Shown here piece after piece: positions 11,810 to 23,500 of a stretch of 64,000 nt of DNA; the first letter of the stretch is position 1; the number at the start of each line of letters is the position of its first letter. This DNA is from Spirometra erinaceieuropaei. Taxonomy: Eukaryota > Platyhelminthes > Cestoda > Diphyllobothriidea > Diphyllobothriidae. The position numbers and the translations under genes are program-made. Under the pieces are notes generated by a model. It did no database searches. It was not told where the DNA came from and saw nothing but the letters and a program-made list of their open reading frames with translations. The stretch spans positions 1 through 64,000 of the forward strand of contig CACRXP010000397.1 in NCBI GenBank assembly GCA_902702965.1. Direction: 5' to 3'.

Positions 11810-12140
11810 GCCGACAAAGACAAGGGAGACCGGAATGGTCATTTCTGGCTTATTAGCCGTCATCAGCCAGTCATACCCAACCCCAAGTGTGGATCACTTG
11901 AGATTCGAACCCGGGATCCATACTTGTGATCCACACTTTGGGTTGGGTATGACTGGCTGATGACGGCTAATAAGCCAGAAATGGCCATTCCGGTCTCCCT
12001 TGTCTTTGTCGACTCCATCTCATCTATTTCTACTACGAGTCGCTGTGCGACTGCCTGCGAGGGGTCTAGTAGTAGCCCCAAGGCACAACGGAACGAGCAT
12101 GTTCCGTAACCTGATCGGCGAGCGCCCACTGTCATAAGCT
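11810..12140. mobile_element. inverted pair of type B SINE bodies
   Basis: 11810-11905 reads minus and 11925-12140 plus; the two arms share GGCTAATAAGCCAGAAATGG and can fold into a hairpin of about 90 bp. The second arm also has the AAGGCACAACGGAACGAGCA module. It ends 35 bases before the assembly gap. Confidence 0.68.
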
Positions 12141-12174
12141 TTACTTCGCCTAGAGAGCGTATAAGCGGTCCAGC

Positions 12175-12581
12175 NNNNNNNNNNNNNNNNNNNNNNNNNN
12201 NNNNNNNNNNNNNNNNNNNNNNNNNNNNNNNNNNNNNNNNNNNNNNNNNNNNNNNNNNNNNNNNNNNNNNNNNNNNNNNNNNNNNNNNNNNNNNNNNNNN
12301 NNNNNNNNNNNNNNNNNNNNNNNNNNNNNNNNNNNNNNNNNNNNNNNNNNNNNNNNNNNNNNNNNNNNNNNNNNNNNNNNNNNNNNNNNNNNNNNNNNNN
12401 NNNNNNNNNNNNNNNNNNNNNNNNNNNNNNNNNNNNNNNNNNNNNNNNNNNNNNNNNNNNNNNNNNNNNNNNNNNNNNNNNNNNNNNNNNNNNNNNNNNN
12501 NNNNNNNNNNNNNNNNNNNNNNNNNNNNNNNNNNNNNNNNNNNNNNNNNNNNNNNNNNNNNNNNNNNNNNNNNNNNNNNNN
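12175..12581. other. assembly gap
   Basis: 407 consecutive N. It follows directly on a SINE-rich stretch, so a repeat collapse is a likely cause. Reading frames that appear to cross it are meaningless. Confidence 0.99.
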
Positions 12582-14430
12582 TTTTTGGGCCCCGACACGT
12601 GCGCCTAACCCTGTCCGCCTGCGACCAACCAGCGAAGGAGGCAACGCCGATTGGCCACGAACTCTAGCCACGCTAGTAGCAAGTCCCGAGCGGTTCAAGC
12701 AGAAAAATTGACAGGGAGTGTTGGGCCGAACAAGGAGGCGGCATGAGTGAGCGGCCGCGCCGGTGGCCACTGGCGGCAGACTGTCAGAATCTCATTGCAA
12801 GTATGGGAATTTTGTCGGGCTGTTTTTCCAGCTTTCACTATGGGGCCCTTGAGAAAGCTACGGAGTATGTCGCGGTCGTATGACGCCAAAACTATCGGGT
12901 CTTTAGGTATTTCCCAGGTCCTCCTGATTGGGAACCACCACCAACTGAGGGATAGCTTTTGCGTGACTTGAACTGTAGTAAGAGCGATTTTTAGCATCAA
13001 ACCCCACTCATGCTTTTCCGCTATCCTACTGTATTCTCTGAGAAAAAAAGGAGTCAAGTCAGCTGGGCGTTTGATCAATCCCGATGGACGATTTAGTATA
13101 TCTCTAACCCAAACGTCATGAAAAAGACTCTGTTCAAACAACTGTTTAATACCAGGACGCTGATCTTTTGGAAATTTCTCACGAAAATGAGCTTTATTTG
13201 GGGGACCCGTGGGCTGTTTTCAAGTTATAACTATACCCATTCGTCGGCAATTAATCATACAAACTTAGGATTGGAATGCCATTTTCGAAAATGATGCCGT
13301 AAACCCAGGACCCGTTATACAAACCGTGCGGCTCCAAAGCAGTCCGCGCAATAATTTTTATGTTTATGCGCAGTCTGGGCCTTCCACATGCAAAGTGGAT
13401 ATATTTTCTAACGAATAACTTTGAAATTTACCCCATTCGTTGAAGTATGAACAACTTAAACCATTGGCGTTTTTCACTCCATGTAAGGTTTACAAGGTGG
13501 TTTATAGCAGAAACGCCTCGTCAATCGGTAACTCCCTTCCTATGAAAATCCAAAGATTTCCAACTCAGGGTTTTCTGACTCTGTCGAACTGAAGCCCTTT
13601 GTAAAAACTGGACAGACAGCATATTATTTCGGACCCATTTTCGGTCTCAATGATTAGAGGCAGTCTGCCGGAATACTCACAGCCGCCATTTTGGAATGTG
13701 GAATTGGCATTTTTAGTGCGACAAAAACTTTATAGTACCGATACGGAGGTTATCCCAGCACATTTTCTTCCTTACCAGATAAATAACATTGGCGCGAGCG
13801 GTGCGTTTCAAAACGCAAGTGGGCATTTTGCCCCAAACTCTATATCTGACCGAAAAATTAGGTCCTGAGTTTATTATCTGTCGAGTTCTCAACATCTCTG
13901 GAACAAATATACTCCCGAAATACTGCTTGACAAGTGATGATCCTTTGGACGAGCTGGGTAGCTGTCCTGGCGTCCTTCTCTGTAACCAACAGCTAAATGT
14001 ATAGAAGGCCATGCAGCCACCTCTACAGTCCGAATTATCCCAAAGGTGGTATGTGAACACAAGTCCCTCCCTGGCCTTGAGGGAAGGCGTTTTAGTTTTC
14101 ACATGATCTCGTCCGATAGTTGTCTGTAGTGCTGCCTTTGTTTTGGCGTGCGTTCAACCCTGATCTCTGTATTTTGATGTCAAACCAAGACGGTCGAAGC
14201 ATTTTTTGAAAGACTTCTTCTCCAACAGATAGAGGACGTTCCTCCTCATTAAAATTCCCTACTAGTCTGACGCTTCTGCTATCTGTCGAACAGGAGATTC
14301 GAGAAAGAAGTCTCTAGTCAGAAAAATTTGCGCAACCTGCATCACTGAGCTGCATTTGCAAGGGGCAGACTAATTTAGAGACATTGCCCGCTCTGCTTAT
14401 TTCAGTTAAGAAACATTTTTTTTGTTTCAG
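12582..14430. other. unassigned stretch upstream of the first receptor exon
   Basis: Holds minus-strand frames of 148 codons (to 13141) and 129 codons (13713-14102), without a known domain. I searched here for L domain 1 patterns and found none. Confidence 0.5.
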
Positions 14431-14552
14431 CCATACAAAGCCGCTGCAAATCAAGTCAGTGTAACTGGTGCTTCCTTCAGAATGGCCTTGAAATCTGTTG
14501 CGACAGCGAGTGTCTTGGTGGCTGCACCGGCCCCGGCCCGAATGAGTGCTTC
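14431..14552 (+). CDS. egfr: EGFR exon a: start of furin-like domain II
   Basis: The exon follows a TTTGTTTCAG acceptor and opens with two bases completing a codon, so at least one exon lies upstream. It encodes about 40 residues including CCDSECLGGCTGPGPNEC, the hallmark of the EGFR furin-like repeat (human CCHNQCAAGCTGP). It ends in frame before GTAAGT. No start codon belongs here; the upstream exon was not identified. Confidence 0.93.
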
Positions 14553-17500
14553 GTAAGTTCATAATTTCAGTTGCTTACATAGCCTACCCATACTTTGCGA
14601 GTAAGCCTTAATTTTTAGTGGAATGTTTAGGCCTGCCGTAACTTTAAAGATGGCAATACGTGTGTGCACTCCTGTCCGGACCCCGCATCCATCCAGAATC
14701 ACATGCTGACGTTAAACCCCGAATTCAAATACCGCTTTGAGGGCCACTGTGTGTCAGAGTGTCCTGGTGAGTGCCCCGGTCCTCTTCTGCTGCTTTTCTT
14801 TCCCACGCAGGGGCATAAAATGTTTCACTGTTTTCTTGTTTTTTTTTTAAATTCAGATGGCCTGCTTACAGAGGGGAAACACTGCGTTAGCGAGTGTACG
14901 GCCAATAGCTTCTACGCCTCAGGAAGGCGCTGTTTGCCCTGTGGGAAAACCTGTCCGAAAAGTGGGTTTTGACTGGTATTTTATAGGATTTCATGTCAGC
15001 TGTTAATAAGGTACTTTGTATAACCCTATTTTCGGTGCAGCCCTGCCACCAACAGACATACGATGTCCAAGTTCGGCTCACTAGGGCTTAATGGGAAAGA
15101 GGTGGGGGAGGGTGAGGCTATCAATGGACAAGCGGCGGGGTGCTCCACTCTGCTCACTCGTTCACTAGACTACTTAAAAATGGATGTGGTGAGCCACAGC
15201 GCTTGCATTGCACCAAAATTATTTATTCCTCCCTCCCCTCACCCCAATTTTCCGGTTAGCCGGTGGCTGTTTAGATAATTCGAAACAATTTGCTGATGCC
15301 TGCGGAAGCCTGCGTGGTTACTGTCATAATTACTAATCAATTTGTCGAACAAATATGTGAAGACAGTTCAACCGTCGCAAGCGACGACGTCCACTGCGCG
15401 CAGCATCGGTGTCAACTATTTTATAGTGAGGCAGACTTTTGCTGCATCTGCCGCACACTCTCCCCCATCCCCCTCCCTAGCGAGGCATCACCAAAACGAT
15501 CACAGGCGGGCGCGGTTGCAGTGGCTTACAAAGCCAAGCAGCCCTTTATATGCACGCCAAACACGACCCATCCCCAACTACATATATCCGGCCTCTGTAA
15601 GAGTCACTCGAATCTCACATGAGTGAGAGTGCTGTAAAGGCCACATTGAGAAGGAGATATTGCAGCCTGAGTCTCAGACCCCCGAAGGATCGAGGTATCC
15701 CGTCGGCTGACAGTCATCCAGGCCGCACTTTATCGTATAATCACACACACAGTGGTCCACCAATACCAAAATATAGCAACGCGGATCAGTGCTTCAGGAT
15801 GCGCCTCAAGTGACTGGTCAGGAAATAGCATTAGTACTGAGCACTGAGAACGACAATAGAAATATCCAAAGATCCTGCTGTTATAGCCCTTTAGGGCAGT
15901 CTAGCGTGCAGATGAATTTGGCAATTTCGGATTAATGATAACGCCTCTTTTGGCTGACCGGCCGCACTTCACTCGAGTCACTGTTGATGGCATTCATCAT
16001 GACTGATTCAAGCGACACCACGTTGCAGTCCCCGAACATCTGCAATAATTGCCTTCTGTTGCGGCTGCTCTGCAACAGACTCCCCAGTATACTGTAGCCA
16101 GTTAGTACATCTAGTATGTAGAGGACATGACCTACAATACACTGCGGGTAGAGTGTGGCAGAAGGGGATAACCCCCCCCCCCTCCCGAGATAAGAGAGAC
16201 TGACATTACCATTTCTGGCGTATCATTTCCCGTTGGTCTGCCCTACCATGCCCGAGTTCCGCGGCACTCGAGCCCGACCTCACGCCCCTTCGTCGTTGAG
16301 CTTTATTAAGTCCAACGCTCTATGAATTAAGCCAGGGACTAATTGTCCTGTCAACTGCGATCGGGAATACTATTTGTAGATATTTTGACAGATTTTGAAT
16401 AATTCACATTGACTCAACTGTGAAAAACTCGGCGCCTCGGTGGGATTCGAACCCACGCAGGAAGGGGAAGGCTTTAATACAGCCAACACTCTAACCACTT
16501 GAGCTACGATGATGGTGGAAGTGTGTCCACCGATCTCTTACGTGACCTACTCATTCTGCTGTGCTTTGGGGCTCGCTGTCGCAATTTCCACCTGGCTCTT
16601 AAGTTGACCACCTCAACCCCAACGGCAAGCAAGACCGGGTCCAGACGCGATGACATCTGGCACGCTTTCAACTTCACGTCAGCACAACAGTCGGCAGGTA
16701 AGGAGGATGTAATTGAGGGGTTTCGTATCTGACCGCGATAGTGGAGATTTGTTCGAAAACTGGCAGATGAACACTAATGGTCGGAGGCATCCAAGCGAGA
16801 AATTCCGCTTGAGCTCACGGAACTCAGCTAAAACGTGCATATAAGTAGTATATTCGTGGATGCTTGGCACGGTCAGTGACGCAGAAATGTGATTTGAAAT
16901 CCTAAAAGGCGCTTTCGTTTGGGGAGGACTACTTAAGTGGGGTTTGACATTTATCCTCTTGTGACAAAACCCTTGATATTTCAGACACGCCAGAATGTTG
17001 ACTTTTAAATTCACTTCTCTTCAGCCGCCTATAAAAACTGCACTCGACAAAAAAATGATTACTTAAGTAGTATGCATTTTCTCTGTTGACTTTCGACGCT
17101 CCGATAAATTCAAGAAATGATTTGCAGAAAACATGCACAAAATGTCTTCATTTGCGCTCATTCGGTAACAAACCGCGTCTTCTACAAAATTTGCACGCAA
17201 AGAAAAATTCCTAATTATGATATAAAGATCGTGCAATGGCCATTTCATGAGAGCGGTCACTGACTGTATATCCGCAATTTGTTTTTCAGACTGATCTCAT
17301 GCCGACTTCGGGCGACATACTTGGTTGGTTTATCGGGAAATTTCAGTGTCGCCTGTTATGTTGGAGGGAATTTCGTCATAGGTTATAAGAAGCTGTGAAC
17401 CAGCTCTAGTGTTTCATCGCCTACAATGACCGCACGGCTACCTCTGACTGCTTGACCGGGGACAGTTGTTCTTGGCCTAGGAGCACCATCTTCAAGCGCA

Positions 17501-20500
17501 CGTCGACTGTTTTCACGCTTATCTGAAACCCTACAGACTGCTTTTCTTCGTAGGAAATCGCCAGCATTGTAACGTATTCAGTGTAGCCAGCGACCGTAGC
17601 GTACGGAACGTAATAAACTGCAACTTCGGAGTAGTCTGCTGGTACGTGCTAAAAAGGGGGAGCGAGGGAGATGGATGGGGGGGAGGAGGGGGAGGGGAGG
17701 AGGACGAGGAGAAGGAGGAAGAAGAAGAAGAAGAGGAGAAGAAGAAGAAGAAGAAGAAGAAGAAGAAGAAGAAGAAGAAGAAGAAGAAGAAGAAGGATCT
17801 GAGAGACCAGAAGTCATTTCGAGATATTTCTTCCATAATGCTCTGCCATCTTTCCTAGAAATCAGTGTAACGAGTTCATCGCTATGATCTGTAGGTAAGG
17901 GTTCCTAGTTGGCTATTACTGTGAAGAGCACTTGTAGATTTCCGTTGAAAAATAGTCATCGTCAACGGGTTTGACTACCTTTTCGACATTTCTACTCCCC
18001 ACAGAAATCAATTCGTAAATTCTGCGGAATAAAACCTTATAAACTCAGCTCGAAAGTTAATACGAATGGCTTGGCCGAGATACATAATCTACGACGGTAA
18101 AACCCCTTTACAATTATAAACTGTCGACAGGCAGCGAGTAGCATCCATATGTTGCATGGTTTGCCATACCGACTGAGATTTCAAAACTGGACGAGGCTTT
18201 TAGTTAGCATCTGCTCTGTGAATATGATAAACCATGCAATATCTGTCCACCTTCGACGCACTCATCCCATAAGTGATCTAGCTCGTAGATCCTGGCCCGC
18301 AGCCTTAGTTGTACTCGGCCCCTGAGCGTCTCAAGCTCTACTTCAGCGGAGCGTGCTGAGTTTGTGGGATTCAGAACCTTGTCAAAATGTTCTTTCCGCC
18401 ATTGTCGTACCTCTTAGTGGGACCATTAGGTCACCTTGGTTGTTTCATGGTAGGACACCCTAATGGCATCATCAATTGGAGCAATTTCAACAGTCCACGC
18501 AGTTTACTTCAGATTTCGTTGTGGTATCGGAACGTAGAACCTGCAATCTCACGTCCCAGGGCTCTTAAACCCGGGTAGGCTTCGCGAGTGGATGGAACGG
18601 CCCCATCAGCCCCCGAGGCCAGCCAATCACAGGTGCACGTAGCTTTTGCAATCACCCAATCAGCTGACAAAATTGGCAGTGACTGGCTTTCACAGGGTGC
18701 TTCATCATTCATTGCGGAGCGGTGTGCGCACGGGTCGCGTGGCTGGCCGCACGTCGGGGTCTATGTCCCCGCTCAGCCCCTACATCGAACGCACGCCTCC
18801 TACTGGTCTTTCCTCTTTTCCAGAACGCGATTGGGCCATGATTATTGGTGTTTAATGTATACCGATTACCAAGTCAGCTGCTGCGATATTCCTTGGTTTA
18901 GCACCCCTTGTGAGGTTTCCTGGAGAATTTGCTTCGACCCTATCCAGGTGGTTTCGACTGAAGACATCTCAGAGACAACTGTTTTTCGCGTCGGTGCAAC
19001 GAAGCGGTCGGAGACGGATAGCTGGAAGCTTATGACCAAGGTAGAAATTTTGAGATATTCAGCAGCAGTCGTGCCTTTTTGAGGAGTTAGAACAGTTCCT
19101 GTTGCCGGCATCTGCGCCATGCGTCACCCAGAAATCGAGCTTCGAGTTGATCCATCGCGCTCGGGCAAAGCATTTGGCAGATTTGATTTGAGTAATCATC
19201 AATTAAGGATCGGGTGACTGAATATCCATATGGCTTCTGAATGCGGGCATTCATAACGACCAGGTGGTTTAGTGCGGCGGAAGGGACAATTTCTTGTCCA
19301 TTTGCGCTACAGTTTGCAAATTGTCAAGGCCGAGGATTAGTCTCTTAGGCGCATTACGCTTCTTCCAGGCATTCCAATTTCCCTCAAGAATGGGTAATTA
19401 CAAATGTGGCAATAGGGACAGTATAATAAAGACGTCCAAAGTAAATTCCAAATGCACCAGTTCCCAGTGTCCAAGCGAGACTCTGACCTGACCAGTCGGA
19501 GCGACGACAACACCGTGTCGGCCAGAGTTGTCAATACCACTACTGTGTTAGGAGTGAAGTGACTTCGTGGTGACTGACGGTGAATACTGGCACTTTGAAG
19601 TTAGTCTTTTCTAATGAGAGACAATCTTCACAACTGACAGCGAAATACGCGCCAAAGTCAACACCCGAACTCCGCATGTAATGTTACTATTCGAGTTCCC
19701 AAAAATAGCAAATTTTAAGCGTACACATTATTACAGCGTATTTTTCTTGGTTTAGTAACGTATGCAGTAGTGTGTAGAAGTCCATATGCAGGAAGGGGAT
19801 CATCCAAAAAAGGAGCATTGGAATGGCCCATTTCTGCTTACTGACCAGAAGAGATTTCGCTCCTGGTAAAAAGTGCTACGCCCGTTTACTTGACCTTGTT
19901 ATATCCTGGATGGTCTGTGTGTGTCTGTGGTTTTTTGATGCCATACCACCCAGTTTCAGAACTTCTTTTGACCTCTTCATCAGAAATGCAAATTTGTTAA
20001 TGAGGTTTTTCTAATTCCATGGCTTTAACTTAGGTGGGACTGGTACATTAATTTGCATTTGTATATTGATGTGATCCGCGAAAATGAGACCGTGGTCATG
20101 TCTATCGTCCTAGGGGGGTGACAGTTGTCAGTCAGTAGAAACAGAAGACGACTATGGGAGACTAAAGTGCAGTAACTAGACCTGTTTTCCAGCGTGTTAC
20201 TTAACCTATCCAAGCTCTTTTGAGGGGGCCCACCCGCGCCCGAAGTCCTACCAGTGACACGAGGATCCAATGCGATCCACCATGACTCATTAATAAACAA
20301 CGTAACTAATGAAAATGCCCAGGCATAGAAAACAACCGAATCGCAGTCGAGAAATGAATGATAAACAGATTAAAATTGCTGGTCCACCCTAGTTCCGTCG
20401 AGTTTAGCTTTAGGGATCAAAGTAACGAATATTGTGTTTGTTTTTCTATTCCTCAGCCTGCACTTTGCATTCTCGAGACGGAAGATCAACAGCAGGAACC

Positions 20501-23500
20501 CAAAGAACAGGCCTGGACGCCCGCGAACTGGCTAGTCTCCGAGACTGCGCAATACTTGTCGGGGACCTAGTTATCAATGAGGAATCCTTCAGGTAATTCA
20601 TTTCATCTCCACCCTTACCTGGAAATATATGATCCATCCTAACACCTACAGTCAGTGAACGATCACATGAGATTTTAACCGAAATTGTGAAATGTGTTTT
20701 CTGACTAGGAACGATTACCTAGTTGGGTTTGCACTGTTGATTATCGTGCAACATAACCCCAGGATATTTAAATCACGCCAAGGGGCCAGCTTTGGAATGT
20801 AGTTCTATTCGGCTTTATTAATGCTCCCCCCGAAGTGTACAACATAGTTCACATCCATTACAAAAGGTTTATGAGCTCCATATTGTATCTTTTTATTAGC
20901 ATAGAATAATGCAAAATTCTCCTTACACGGAAAGTATTCAGCTTGCAGGCTGTGGATCCTAAAACCAAGTGTAAAAGCGGATTGTGCTCAAAATTATTCA
21001 AGAACTGAAAAACGTTTTTTTCAAAACTCGAAGGTACCTTCTCTTCGAGTATAAAATTCAAATTAGACATGATTTACAACCACTTCGGTAGAAGAAAGGG
21101 TATTTTCTAGCATGTTCTCTACAAATTATATCAGAATTTATAAGGGCGTCGCGAGCCAATCAAAGAAAACTCGCACTACTTAAGTGGTCATTTTTCGTCC
21201 AGCGCAGTATGTTCATAGGCCGGCGTCCTGGTGTGATCGGAATGTGTTTGGATCTATGCTGCGCGATAATCATTAGAATTACCCCACTTAATTAATCCTT
21301 CCCAATTGATAACGCACTTCATGAAATTGATCACCGACCGCAGATGAAGAGCAGTCAATTTCTATAGTTCATTAGATGCACTTGCTACTTTTGTGTATTT
21401 CTATCTTGTCAATCATTTATTGTGGCACAATCACAGGCGCGGAGTTTTAAGATAAGACAGCAAAATCATGAATATAACACTCGCCCTTCACATCCAGATT
21501 ACTCTGTTAATGAGATATCGCTTCTTTATATGCAAGGCAATCCTCACACGGCTTCGAGCCAATTACATCAGCAAGTGAACTATGGGCATTGCATGAAGTT
21601 CGCGAAGTGACTGGTTATATCTACATCGATTTAGCTGGCCTTCGGACACCGCTTAACAATCTCACCTTTCTGGAAAATCTGAAAAAGATTGGGGGTTCAC
21701 GTAAGTCAATCATCTTCTTGCTCTTTCTTTGTCCGTATCCATGATAACGTCGTTTTGCATGTCAATTAAAGTAGCTACGTTTATTAAAAACCTGCGCCAA
21801 ATAAAAGCGACCTTCGTCTTTGTGGTCCTGTAGGGTGATTCGGGGTTGAAAATGATCTTGCTCCGAGACCGCTGAGTTCTCTCTGGATGAATTGCATGCA
21901 TTTCAGCGAAACGTCTAGCTTAACTGCCGTTTAAACGTCGAGATTAGTTTGGACTCTGTCGGGCGTTTAACCTAAAGGCTTCAAGGTAAAGTGGAAGCTG
22001 ACGAGATGAGACATCGGATGTTAATCCGCTTAACGATAAATTAAAGACAGCGATTGTCAAGGTCGACGGAGTTTGCGACAGTCTCCCAACTGTCTCAGGT
22101 CATTGTGTTATAGGGTATTTTAGATGGCCGGCATTGAAAATATCACTATCAACAGTCTGAAATGTCGGATCTGGTCAGGATACTAGCCACTGGAAGGACA
22201 AGCGTGAAAAAGCGTGGTTGACGGAACTGTTTGTTTGCTTGGAGTCCCGGACCCTTGTGAGTGTCCATTATCAGAGATGAGAGCAGTCACAGAATAATGA
22301 GTATTTATGAGATACTACAGCCAAAAACAGTCAATCTTTTATTTTTGGAGTTGATTGCGCACGGCCCTGTGCACAGGTGGATGGTCGACTTACCGGCTAG
22401 TTGAGCTCTCTTCAACGTATGAAGCTTCGGTCGTCTCACGGTTTGTCCTGGGCTAATATCTTGCTTTAAATGGTTAATCGTGCTACTTTTAAAACGGCCC
22501 TCCTTGGACGTGTGTGATTTCAGTCAGCCGGTATGTCTCACACGGTTATCTTTAGTGCATAAAGTCTACTATCTACTCTCATGGGAAAAAGTGACTGCAT
22601 GCTGTCTGAGAATTAGAATTGCTAACTGTCATTGGCTTGTAGCGACTAAGTCGTGGGTGGGTAAACTCAATGCGCTACAATCATCAGGTCAAGTCCCAAG
22701 TTGTAAGGAGGCCACAGCATTTACCAGAATGAAGGGTTTATTGTGTACAGCACCCGAGGTGTCCTCTCAGGCGGCAGCGGCCGCTGGCGAAGCCAGGGCC
22801 GATGTTCACTTCATCCAGTCGTGCCTGAGAGTCCCTGGGACAGTGCCGGTAGCCGCTTTTGTACAGTGCGTGACCGATCCCATGAAATGTTAGCCTAAAT
22901 TCTGAAATGCGTTTCGATTAGGAAGGATTTCTTACGTAGGGTTGTTATACTGATTATCATGCAACATAACCCTATAACATTTCGGACTCGCTAGAATGTC
23001 GTCTTTTGAATGCACTTCTTTTTGACCTTCTATAGAAACCACACTCGATAGAAAATGGCTACTTAAGTAGCATGCATTTTCCTATGGATTTTCGATGGTC
23101 TTATAAATTCAAATATACTTTGCATAAAGCATGCGCAGAAATAAGCTTTCCGTTGCTCATTTGGTAGGAAATCACATTGTCTTCATATTTTATGCCCGAA
23201 GAAAGTGTATATTTAGGTTTTAAGAAAGGTTTCAAATTATGAAATTTTTAAGACCGTGCGATGTCTATGCATGCAAGACCGCGCATGTCCGTTTACTAAT
23301 ACTCCTCACGAAATGAACAAAACAGGCCGGATCCATTGCAAAATTTCATGAACTCTATGTAGTATCTTCTTAAAGACATAGAGGAATATATGATTTTCTT
23401 TACGCAGAAATTGCCAAACGCTGATGCAATGGCAAATCAGGCTGAAAATTATTCGAGAATTGGGAAACTTTTTTAAAACCTAAATATGCACTTTCTTCGG

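Noticed and set aside
12020..12770. two long minus-strand frames near 12.0-12.8 kb
   Set aside because: They run through 407 N, which carry no stops; the real sequence on either side is short and repeat-like.
17531..17887. poly-Lys, poly-Glu and poly-Ser coding regions
   Set aside because: They are translations of one purine microsatellite in several frames.
18588..19082. 164-codon gene
   Set aside because: No start context, splice support or recognisable domain, and an overlapping minus-strand frame exists; composition looks repeat-derived.
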